From NCBI RefSeq assembly GCF_002813325.1, contig NZ_PHUG01000001.1:5828001-5892000 (forward strand): a DNA stretch of 64,000 nt, written 5' to 3'. The notes beneath the pieces were generated by a model. That model had not been told where the DNA came from and searched no databases. It was given only the letters and a program-made list of their open reading frames with translations. Position 1 is the stretch's first letter; each line of letters begins with the position of its first letter. The DNA comes from Janthinobacterium sp. 64 (GTDB lineage Bacteria; Pseudomonadota; Gammaproteobacteria; Burkholderiales; Burkholderiaceae_D). The position numbers and the translations under genes were made by a program. This document shows positions 36,200 to 43,838 of the stretch, piece by piece.

Positions 36200-39127
36200 C
36201 TATGGACGCGCATTGATCGTCAGATGCCAGTGGTGCAGATGGTCGGCAGCAGGAACGAACTGCAACGGCGGTTCCCACGTGCCCACACCGGGAATATTGT
36301 GCCCTGCCGCACTGCTGAACTTCCCGTCGACCAATGCGAGTTTGATAAAATCCTTGCCAAAATAACCTTTCCGGAAATTTGCCGCCGCTCCCCGCCCGTC
36401 GATCATAGTACGGTTCGCTTTAATCCATGCCTGCAGGGCAATCAGGTTTGGCCGCGGCACCGGTGCGGGATTTGCCACCTCGGCGGCGGCTGTATCGATC
36501 AGATGCTTGATCGCCGCGCCCCCGCCCGAGCCGCCCAATGCTTCCGTATAGCCACCCATCCCGTCCGCATAGCGCATGTCAAGCGCCTGTCCATCGCTGT
36601 GTCCCGCATGGCCCAGGACGGAGCGGCCGTTTGTGAGCTGTGCCACGTGTTTACCGGAGATATCGTCAAACCGGAAGCTGTTGCTGGCAAGCCAGTCAAT
36701 GGTCTGGCTGGTCGCCCAGGAGTCGCCCCCGGCATCACGAAGTCCTGCGGTTCGTCGGGCGGCCAACGCCGCTTCATCGTTCGCCAGGTACAGGGGTGTG
36801 AACGCGTTATTGCCTCTGAACGTCACCTGACCGCCTTCTGTCGGATCGGACACGGCATCGGTGCCGTCGATGGTGCCTTTGATGCGCACGGCCACCGACA
36901 GTTTTCCCGGAACACGGCCGCCTGAAAATGTGGGCAATGAGAGTGCGGAGAAGCGGATCTTGCCGGCGCTGATCACGTGCGCTTGCCCCAACAAATTGAG
37001 CGTGCTAAAAAGCGGATTATCACCATCTGCCGAGATGCCGATGTTAACTTCTGTGACTTCGGCGTTGGGCGGCGAGAATGTGATTTCCAATGGAATGGCG
37101 TGGGTCGCATCCTCGGCAGTGCGGGGAATCGACAGATAATAGCCCTTGAAATTATTCGCCAGATTGAACGGCTCGATGACGGGATGTCCATCGGTGTCAG
37201 GCGAAAGAAATTTCGCGCCAATGACCTGTAAAGCGGCGCATGCCGTGGAGATTTCGGCGGTGGTGATGGTGGGGAAAATGCTGTCGCCAATATTGGTCGC
37301 GCGTACCGAGCCTGTGATACTGAAACTGCCGTTTTTTGCCTGGGTAGTCACATCGACGCAGGCGCTCCTGGTGATCGTGCCTTGCGTAAAATGACTTTGG
37401 TTCACCGAACCAGAGGCGGACAGCACCACACCGGGCAGTCCGACCACCGAATAGGACCAGGTATCGTTGAACTGGCTCAGCGCGGTGGTAAAGGCTGGAT
37501 ATTCCGCCGTATAGACGCGGATCTTGACGCCGACATTTTTTGTGCCCATCGGGACTGTGAAATTGATCGGTGTCGTGATGGTGTCATTTTGGGATGCGGA
37601 AACGGCGACATAGGTTGCGGTCGTGACCCCGTCGATTATTTTGGTGGTGGATTTCGCTGGCGCCGACGTCGCCGCGGCACCTGGAAGCCGGCGTGATGGC
37701 GCGCCAGTTCCGTTTTGTCTGGAGGTGCCGGCGATCGACGATGACATGGTGCTTGCTGCCCGTGCTGTCTGGCTGGTAATTTGGCCGCCAGTCGCCAGCG
37801 CGTCATACACCATCGTGACATTGACCTGCGTGGTGTCAGGCAGCACGACCGTGCTGATCGTCACCGCATTGGGTGCATTGAGATCATTGAGCGTGAGTTG
37901 ATAGGTATCTGGAATCAGCCCTGAAAACTCGAAATGCCCCGTCTTGTCGACCAATGCGTCAAGACGCAGATCCGAGTTGTAGCCTTTGAGTAAAATTTTC
38001 TTTCCAACCAGACCAGTGATGCCAGCGCCTTGAGCGTTGACCAGTCTGCCGCTCAGCTTCGCAATCGACTTTATCCCAAGCAAATCATAAGACTGGGCAA
38101 ATGCACCATCTTTCGACACAAAGCTCAGCATGATATTCAATGCGCCAGTTGGCAAGGCCGCAAGGAGTTGTTGCATGGCGTTTCCACTGATGGAAAAGCT
38201 GCTATCGGCACTGTCGAATACCCAATATTTTTTCAAACTGATTCGTGCATTGTTGGCGCCTTGAATGACCCCGTTGCTGTCATCCTTCAAGTCCAGGCCA
38301 GACACGCCATCGAGTCTGAATTTGACGGTGCTTCCGGAGAAGCTATTGTTTGGGCCAAGGCCCGTCACTGACAGCAGCGGTGCACCCGCCGGCGGTGAGC
38401 CGTCTTCCTGGGCGTCGCTGTCGGGCACGGCACTGGTGGGCCGCGTCGACCGGATCAGCGCCCTGACGGTCGTGTTGCCACTCAAGTCGTGCAGCGTGAT
38501 CGTCGCTGTCTGGTCGACGCCCGTGTCCCCGGCCGTGGAAAAGCGCAAAGTGCCATCCTTGATGATCGCGTCGGCGACCGAGGCGGCGGAAGACGTCACC
38601 GATGCCGTGCTGCCGATGCCCAGTTCCTGCAGGGAGAACGTATACACTTCCGCCGGTGCCAGGGTGCCGAGGTCGACGCTCGCGCTGGCGGCTGACGCTA
38701 TTTGCCAGGTCAGATCGGCGGGGCTGAAAGGGGTGGTCCGATCCTGACGCAAAACAATCACATCAGCAGGAGTGACGGTCGCCCCCGCGTTAATGGTCCC
38801 AGCGGCAACAGCGCCGTCCACGATCTCGGTGCCATTGGGTGCGCTTGTCAGCAGTGCCGCGACGTCGACGGCGGCTGTGGTGCCGGTATTGGCGATGCTC
38901 ACCTGAAATGTGTATTCCCACACTGTCCGCGTGACGCGTCGTTCATGGATTTTTTGCAGCTTGACCACGGCAAGCGGTTCGACGGCGTTCGTGGAAGCGG
39001 CGCTCGCCAACAGCGTCGATTGTTGCGCAGCCGGTGAGACAGGCGGCTTGTCAGCGCCACCGCAGGCGGTGACCAGCAGCATGGCCGCAGCGCAGACGGC
39101 AAGCAGTTGAAACCGCGAAATAGCCAT
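36200..39127 (-). CDS. Large lipoprotein with C-terminal LAS-type metallopeptidase domain
   Basis: 975 residues from the ATG at 39127 (ggagg nine bases before). The signal peptide ends in a lipobox (LVTAC), so the protein is lipid-anchored. The middle contains beta-sandwich-like repeats including a carboxypeptidase-regulatory-like segment (GRLVNAQGAGITGLVGKK, GHFEFSGLIPDTYQL). The last 150 residues have HSDGQALD (H843, D850) and HHWH (H966, H968), the zinc ligands of LAS peptidases such as MepA or VanX/DacB-like enzymes. A cell-wall or protein-crosslink target is inferred, not shown. It lies between two tRNA-fMet copies. Confidence 0.72.
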   Translation of the reverse strand: MAISRFQLLAVCAAAMLLVTACGGADKPPVSPAAQQSTLLASAASTNAVEPLAVVKLQKIHERRVTRTVWEYTFQVSIANTGTTAAVDVAALLTSAPNGTEIVDGAVAAGTINAGATVTPADVIVLRQDRTTPFSPADLTWQIASAASASVDLGTLAPAEVYTFSLQELGIGSTASVTSSAASVADAIIKDGTLRFSTAGDTGVDQTATITLHDLSGNTTVRALIRSTRPTSAVPDSDAQEDGSPPAGAPLLSVTGLGPNNSFSGSTVKFRLDGVSGLDLKDDSNGVIQGANNARISLKKYWVFDSADSSFSISGNAMQQLLAALPTGALNIMLSFVSKDGAFAQSYDLLGIKSIAKLSGRLVNAQGAGITGLVGKKILLKGYNSDLRLDALVDKTGHFEFSGLIPDTYQLTLNDLNAPNAVTISTVVLPDTTQVNVTMVYDALATGGQITSQTARAASTMSSSIAGTSRQNGTGAPSRRLPGAAATSAPAKSTTKIIDGVTTATYVAVSASQNDTITTPINFTVPMGTKNVGVKIRVYTAEYPAFTTALSQFNDTWSYSVVGLPGVVLSASGSVNQSHFTQGTITRSACVDVTTQAKNGSFSITGSVRATNIGDSIFPTITTAEISTACAALQVIGAKFLSPDTDGHPVIEPFNLANNFKGYYLSIPRTAEDATHAIPLEITFSPPNAEVTEVNIGISADGDNPLFSTLNLLGQAHVISAGKIRFSALSLPTFSGGRVPGKLSVAVRIKGTIDGTDAVSDPTEGGQVTFRGNNAFTPLYLANDEAALAARRTAGLRDAGGDSWATSQTIDWLASNSFRFDDISGKHVAQLTNGRSVLGHAGHSDGQALDMRYADGMGGYTEALGGSGGGAAIKHLIDTAAAEVANPAPVPRPNLIALQAWIKANRTMIDGRGAAANFRKGYFGKDFIKLALVDGKFSSAAGHNIPGVGTWEPPLQFVPAADHLHHWHLTINARP

Positions 39128-39303
39128 GACGGATGGCCTCCGGCCCTGATTTCTGAACAGCGTTTGACGCGGCGCAGCACGCATTTCAAGTCCGGCACGC
39201 CGGCTCGGCCAGGCAAGCGCCAACGCGCCGGCGAATATCAGCCACACGGCGGCAAGATCGACGGTAACACCTTGCTCAATAATATAGAACGTGAGGGAAT
39301 TGC

Positions 39304-39678
39304 TCACCGTTCCACCTGCGAGATAGTCAAGCGCAATGGCGAATCCCCCCCCATCGAATTCATCAACGCCATACCGCCGCCTAGGGCCAGTCCGTCATAA
39401 AATCCCGCAGCCGGCAACGCCCCATCCGGCTGGATAGTCAAAACATCCCAGTTGGCAACCTTCCCGACTGAAGTAAGATTTTCGTACATTCCATCATTAA
39501 AAAAAATGGTAAATTCTTGCAACGGTGTTGGTTTGGAATTATGAAACAGATAGTCGTAACGCCATTGCACGCCACCGAGGTAAGTCGTCGTATAGGAAAT
39601 CGTCGACGCTTGCGCAAAGGGAAAATTAATACATAGCATTGTCACCAGGATTGTTATAATTCTTCGTATCGTTTTCAT
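39304..39678 (-). CDS. Short secreted protein, frame broken at a run of eight G
   Basis: 124 residues from the ATG at 39678; signal peptide ends near FAQAS. The mature part (TISYTTTYLGGVQWRYDYLF) looks like the N-terminal domain of PEP-CTERM-type surface proteins. On the minus strand a run of eight G (39352-39345) precedes an early stop. Adding one G restores FAIALDYLAGGTVSNSLTFY and leads to a hydrophobic segment with basic end (DLAAVWLIFAGALALAW, then PSRRAG), as in sorting signals but without a PEP motif. The stop overlaps an ATG of the other frame (ATGA). Confidence 0.6.
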   Translation of the reverse strand: MKTIRRIITILVTMLCINFPFAQASTISYTTTYLGGVQWRYDYLFHNSKPTPLQEFTIFFNDGMYENLTSVGKVANWDVLTIQPDGALPAAGFYDGLALGGGMALMNSMGGDSPLRLTISQVER

Positions 39679-39957
39679 GAATCGCTCCGTCTGGAAAGTG
39701 AGGAATGGATCAGCGCAATGCATTTTCTGTTCCTGCCGTGATCATTGCCACGTTCTTGCTATGGCATCCTGATCAATTTCCAATTGACCATGGGAAATCA
39801 CTTTCTACTTTCGCGATTTTTGTAAAATATTTCGACAGTTTGTATTTTCTGAAATGATCATCGCGATACGCCGGTCTGGACACTTACACCGCTTGGTAAC
39901 GATTCATTGTTTGCCTGTGTGGGTGATCAGATAGTTTGAAATCATAAAGGCCATAGC

Positions 39958-40716
39958 ATGCAAACCAAAGAAGTAATTCAGTCAGAACTAAACCATCTTT
40001 ATGAACAATTTAAGAGTAACGTCTCCTTCTCCTCGGAGCTTGCCAAGCGCGCGTCACCTCCCTTGCTTCTAAACGTTCCAGAGAAATGGGTGAACTCTAC
40101 TAAGCGTGTACTGGTCGTTGGCCAGGAGACTCTGGGTTGGGACTTCCACCCAGGCGACTATTTTCCCGAACTTGAAACTTCGATTGCGACCTTTGCGGAC
40201 TTCCAATCCACGCCGAATAGCGTAGCGGCACTCACTGCTGGTTATCGCGACTTTGAATTCGCCAGACATCAGCGGGAGAATTATAATAGTCCATTTTGGC
40301 GAGCCTACCGCAGCGTGCGATTTTCCTTGGGCGAGGATGTAGATGGTCCAGAAACTGCGGTGCTCTGGACTAACCTTTTCAGGATGTCGCTCGATAGTGG
40401 AAGTGTGGTTGGAAACGGGAGTTTGGAAGAAGCCACTCTGATACGCGAGCAAGGTGCTGCCTTGTTACGTGCTGAAATTCAGGCGCTCGCCCCAAGTTCG
40501 GTGATTTTCTTCACTGGTCCGAACTACAATGAACATCTTTATGCACAGTTTCCGGGAGTCGAGCTTATCAGGCTTGAGGACTACGCCCCCGAAAAAACTT
40601 CTATGCTGAAACATTCCCAGCTTCCACTTCAAACTTTCAGAACCTATCATCCAGGTTATCTTGTAAGAAGTGGCCAGTGGGACATAATTTCCGTAATAAA
40701 TTCTTTGGGAAAATGA
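39958..40716 (+). CDS. Uracil-DNA-glycosylase-superfamily-like protein
   Basis: 252 residues. VLVVGQETLGW, LWTNLFRM, VIFFTGPNYNE and TYHPGYLVRSGQW resemble the strands and the final HP-loop of the uracil-DNA glycosylase fold, although the catalytic motif is not clearly preserved. The gene is visibly richer in A+T than its surroundings and uses rarer codons, suggesting transfer. It is alone on the plus strand between two tRNA-fMet copies. A DNA repair or defence role is only a guess. Confidence 0.6.
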   Translation: MQTKEVIQSELNHLYEQFKSNVSFSSELAKRASPPLLLNVPEKWVNSTKRVLVVGQETLGWDFHPGDYFPELETSIATFADFQSTPNSVAALTAGYRDFEFARHQRENYNSPFWRAYRSVRFSLGEDVDGPETAVLWTNLFRMSLDSGSVVGNGSLEEATLIREQGAALLRAEIQALAPSSVIFFTGPNYNEHLYAQFPGVELIRLEDYAPEKTSMLKHSQLPLQTFRTYHPGYLVRSGQWDIISVINSLGK

Positions 40717-40735
40717 TTGCTCTAATCGCGCTGTT

Positions 40736-40948
40736 TCAATGATTTAATGCCACGGTGGTGTACTCGCCGATTGTGAAGTACACAAGCTCTGAATTTTTGA
40801 AAATCTTCATTGCATGCTCCCCAATGTTGATAGCGTTGTCGAGCCCTCCCGATGTGAGGCGAAAATAGACGGCGCCAAGCCAGTGGCGGCCGGGTCTTGG
40901 GGCGTTGAAATGCATAAGCTGGCGCACTTGGTGCTGCGCGCTGGACAA
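40736..40948 (-). CDS. Possible small protein or gene remnant
   Basis: 70-codon frame, plausible from an internal start near 40915. It ends with FKNSELVYFTIGEYTTVALN. No family recognised. It is A+T-richer than the backbone and lies at the edge of the tRNA-bounded island, so it may be the remainder of a longer transferred gene. Confidence 0.3.
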   Translation of the reverse strand: MSSAQHQVRQLMHFNAPRPGRHWLGAVYFRLTSGGLDNAINIGEHAMKIFKNSELVYFTIGEYTTVALNH

Positions 40949-40987
40949 AAAAAACCGCTGAATCCCTTGCAGGAGTCAGCGGTTTTT
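40946..40987. terminator. Bidirectional terminator, right copy
   Basis: Near-identical to 35835-35873: aaaaaccgctg / cagcggttttt. It terminates the second tRNA-fMet on the minus strand. Confidence 0.8.
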
Positions 40988-40993
40988 ATGTAT

Positions 40994-41070
40994 TGGTTGC
41001 GGGGACAGGATTTGAACCTGTGACCTTCGGGTTATGAGCCCGACGAGCTGCCAGACTGCTCCACCCCGCA
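40994..41070 (-). tRNA. Initiator tRNA-fMet (CAT), copy 2
   Basis: 77 bases, identical to copy 1 at 35880. The flanking promoter and terminator are also duplicated with a few substitutions. Confidence 0.93.
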
Positions 41071-41075
41071 GCCGA

Positions 41076-41104
41076 ATTATAGCCGGGTTTGCTGCAATGC
41101 GCAA
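41076..41104 (-). promoter_or_regulatory. Promoter of tRNA-fMet copy 2
   Basis: On the minus strand -35 ttgcgc, 17-base spacer, -10 TATAAT. Homologous to the promoter of copy 1. Confidence 0.7.
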
Positions 41105-41126
41105 TGGCCGGGTTTCAAATCCTCGA

Positions 41127-42305
41127 TTACGCCGCCGCCAGGCGCCACAGCGACGTGACTTCCTTCGAGCGGGCTGCGTGCAGGCTGTCCGTCGCATCTT
41201 GCGCGCGCGGGTGCGTGGGTTTCACGTCCAGGCGGTCGACGACCTTCAAGCCCGCTTGCGCTATCCATTCGAGCAATTGTGCGCGCGGGCGCAGGCCCAG
41301 GTGCTCGGCCAGGTCCGATAAAATCAGCCAGCCTTCGCCATTTGCTTCCAGGTGCTCGGCCAGGCCGGCGAGGAAACCGCGCAGCATGCGGCTGTCCGGA
41401 TCGTAGACGGCGTATTCGATGGGCGAGCTTGGGCGCGCCGGCAGCCATGGCGGATTGCACACGATGAGCGGCGCGCGGCCGGCGGGGAACAGGTCGGCCT
41501 GCACCACCTCGACCTTGTCGGCCACATCGAGGCGGGCCAGGTTTTCGCGCGCGCAGGACAGGGCGCGCGGGTCCTGGTCGGTCGCGACGATGCGTTGCAC
41601 GCCACGCTGCGCCAGCACGGCGGCCAGCACGCCCGTGCCGGTGCCGATATCGAAGGCCAGGCTGGCGCGCGCGGGCATCGGCGCGTCTGCCACCAGGCCC
41701 ACGTATTCGCCGCGGATGGGCGCGAACACGCCGTAGTGCGGGTGGATGCGCTGGCCCAGGGCCGGCAGTTCCACGCCCGTGCGGCGCCATTCGTGCGCGC
41801 CGATCAGGCCCAGCAGCTCGCGCAGCGAGGCGACGAACGGCTCTTCGCCGCGGCCATATGCCTCATTGCACGCCAGTTTCACGTCCGGTGCGCGGCGCAG
41901 CGGGATCGTGTAGTCGGCGTCAAAAGGCAGCAGCAGCATGGCCAGGGTGCGGGCGCGCTGCGACTGCGCCTGGCGGTGCAAGTGAAACGCTTCCGTGGCC
42001 GTCGGTTCCGGCTTGGCCAGCTTGGCGGCCATGGCTTTCTTGCTCGGTTTGTCGTTCTTGTGGTCGGCGCGCCGCGCCAGCGCCTGCAGCAGCTGGCGCG
42101 CGTTCTGGAAGTCGCCGCGCCACAGCATGGCCGTGCCTTCGCAGGCCAGGCGGTAAGCTTGGTCGGCCGTCGTGCGGTCATCGGCGATGACGACGCGCTT
42201 GGGTGGCGGCATGCCGCTTTCCGAGCGCCAGCGGGCCGAATGCTCGGCGCCGTTTTCGCTCCAGTGGATCTGCGGATGAACGGTAGGTGAAGAGGTGTCG
42301 GACAT
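41127..42305 (-). CDS. Class I SAM-dependent methyltransferase (N-methyltransferase type)
   Basis: About 392 residues. The C-terminal Rossmann domain has LAFDIGTGTGVLAAVLAQ (SAM motif I), IVATDQDPRAL (motif II) and the VCNPPWLP motif IV typical of enzymes that methylate ring or amide nitrogens of nucleic acids or glutamine, such as HemK or RsmC relatives. The N-terminal 150 residues are helical. The frame is open to 42482, overlapping the next gene; the ATG at 42305 is the likely start, 42338 being an alternative. Target unknown. Confidence 0.82.
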   Translation of the reverse strand: MSDTSSPTVHPQIHWSENGAEHSARWRSESGMPPPKRVVIADDRTTADQAYRLACEGTAMLWRGDFQNARQLLQALARRADHKNDKPSKKAMAAKLAKPEPTATEAFHLHRQAQSQRARTLAMLLLPFDADYTIPLRRAPDVKLACNEAYGRGEEPFVASLRELLGLIGAHEWRRTGVELPALGQRIHPHYGVFAPIRGEYVGLVADAPMPARASLAFDIGTGTGVLAAVLAQRGVQRIVATDQDPRALSCARENLARLDVADKVEVVQADLFPAGRAPLIVCNPPWLPARPSSPIEYAVYDPDSRMLRGFLAGLAEHLEANGEGWLILSDLAEHLGLRPRAQLLEWIAQAGLKVVDRLDVKPTHPRAQDATDSLHAARSKEVTSLWRLAAA

Positions 42306-42363
42306 GGGATTCAATCGATAGAAGGGGGCGCGCGGCATGGTCGCCTGCGCAGGCCGTCTTCCA

Positions 42364-43218
42364 TTATACGTCGCGGGCCGTGCCGTCAGCGCTGTCCGTG
42401 CCATAGGCGAGTGCCAGCGCGCGGGCGCGCGCCTGGTCTGCGGGCGTGGTTTCCACGGTTTTTTTGACGGCCTCTGCGGCATTGTCAGGCTGCACCAGCT
42501 TGAGCAAACGCAAGCTCAGGCTGCCAGCCAGCTCGCCATCGTTGCCGCTGGCGCTGGTGCTGGCGCCATCGGACGTGCTCTGATAGAGATTGCTTTGCAA
42601 TTGCTGGCCCAGCAGCTTGAACAGGTCGTGCAGATTACCGGCGAAGGTCGTGGCGGGCAAGTCCTTGGCGGGCAGGGCGGCGTCACCGGAGGCCGGGGCT
42701 TCCGGCGTTTCGCCTTGTGTTTGCACCAATGCGCCTGCGCTGATGGTCGATTGATATTGCACTTCCAGTTCGAAGTCGAAGCTCTGGCCATCGGCCGTGG
42801 TGATCTTGCCCTTGCCGATGAAGTGCGCGTTTTCATCGAGGCTGAAGGCGGCCGCGCGGCTGCTGCCTTTGCTTCCCGAGATGCTGGCACTGCCGCTGCT
42901 GAAACTGGACCCGGCTTGCAGGTCGACCGAATCGAAGGCGACAGTGGCGCCGTCGCCAAACAGCTGGCGCGTCATGTTGCCAAGAAAATCTTGCGCGACA
43001 TCGACGGTGGCGTTGCCCAGCGCATCGGTGCGTTGCGACAGTCCCTTGGCCGACAGGTCCAGGCCGTTTTTCGACAGCGCCACCACGTCTTGCGCCGTGC
43101 GTTGCATCAGGGGCGAACCGGCCAGGCCCGTGGCGTTGCTGCCCGTGCGGGACGGCTGCTGACCAGCCAGCATATTCGAGGCGGGTTGACGGCTGGCGAG
43201 GGCGGGAAGCTGGGACAT
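42364..43218 (-). CDS. DUF5610-like protein
   Basis: 284 residues, no signal peptide. The region LSQRTDALGNATVDVAQDFL is like the DUF5610 family as I recall it, followed by long low-complexity serine/alanine stretches (SGSASISGSKGSSRAAAF). Function unknown. It lies 58 bases upstream of the methyltransferase start on the same strand. Confidence 0.65.
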   Translation of the reverse strand: MSQLPALASRQPASNMLAGQQPSRTGSNATGLAGSPLMQRTAQDVVALSKNGLDLSAKGLSQRTDALGNATVDVAQDFLGNMTRQLFGDGATVAFDSVDLQAGSSFSSGSASISGSKGSSRAAAFSLDENAHFIGKGKITTADGQSFDFELEVQYQSTISAGALVQTQGETPEAPASGDAALPAKDLPATTFAGNLHDLFKLLGQQLQSNLYQSTSDGASTSASGNDGELAGSLSLRLLKLVQPDNAAEAVKKTVETTPADQARARALALAYGTDSADGTARDV

Positions 43219-43279
43219 GGCGGTTTCTCAATGAGCGAAGTACCGTTATTAACGGCGTTCTACGCGCATTCTTTAACCA

Positions 43280-43489
43280 TTAGTGGTGGTGCGACCAGCT
43301 ACCGTCTGCCGACTCCAGGTAAGACTTGACGGCATCGGCCTGGCCCGTGGCGTGGCGCTTGAGTTCGCCGCATGCGCAAATGCCCTGATACGGCTGGATA
43401 TGCGAGCAGGCGGACACTTTTTGCAGGTAGACCTGCATGGATTTGTGACATTTGACGCACTTGAAGGTGAGGCTGCGGGCGGCTTTCAT
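43280..43489 (-). CDS. Small cysteine-rich protein
   Basis: 69 residues with CVKC and CACG plus one further cysteine, suggesting a zinc-ribbon-like fold, and a C-terminal HHH. aagga lies five bases before the ATG. No family recognised; the size and cysteine spacing resemble small metal-binding regulators of unknown role. Confidence 0.65.
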   Translation of the reverse strand: MKAARSLTFKCVKCHKSMQVYLQKVSACSHIQPYQGICACGELKRHATGQADAVKSYLESADGSWSHHH

Positions 43490-43666
43490 GTGTTTCCTTG
43501 AACTGTTGCGGGGTGCAGGCGGTGCCTGCGCGAAGGCGGCGATTTTAACGCACTCCGGCCATCGTTACACGTTGTTGCAACTGCGCCACGCTGAAGTCAA
43601 CTGAATCCTGTCTACCACGTTGAGACACTACGGAGGCCATCTGGCATCCATTGAAGAGGTAGCACC

Positions 43667-43834
43667 ATGGACAAGCAAGACAAGGAAAAGCCTGTACAGC
43701 CCGCCAAGGAGCTGGTCAGGAAGTGGCTGAAAGCGGAGCTGGCACAACGCCGGCCGCCGCCCGACCCCGAGCAGATCCGCCGCGAACTGGGCTGGGATAT
43801 GCTCAAGCTGTGCCGGGAGCCGGCCAGCCGCTAG
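43667..43834 (+). CDS. 55-residue charged small protein
   Basis: ATG at 43667 with gaagaggt seven bases upstream; stop TAG at 43832. The product begins MDKQDKEKPVQPAKELVRKW and is rich in lysine, arginine and glutamate, predicted helical. It ends five bases before the sbcC stop on the other strand. Codon use is GC-rich like the backbone, which favours a real gene. No family recognised. Confidence 0.6.
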   Translation: MDKQDKEKPVQPAKELVRKWLKAELAQRRPPPDPEQIRRELGWDMLKLCREPASR

Positions 43835-43838
43835 CGGC

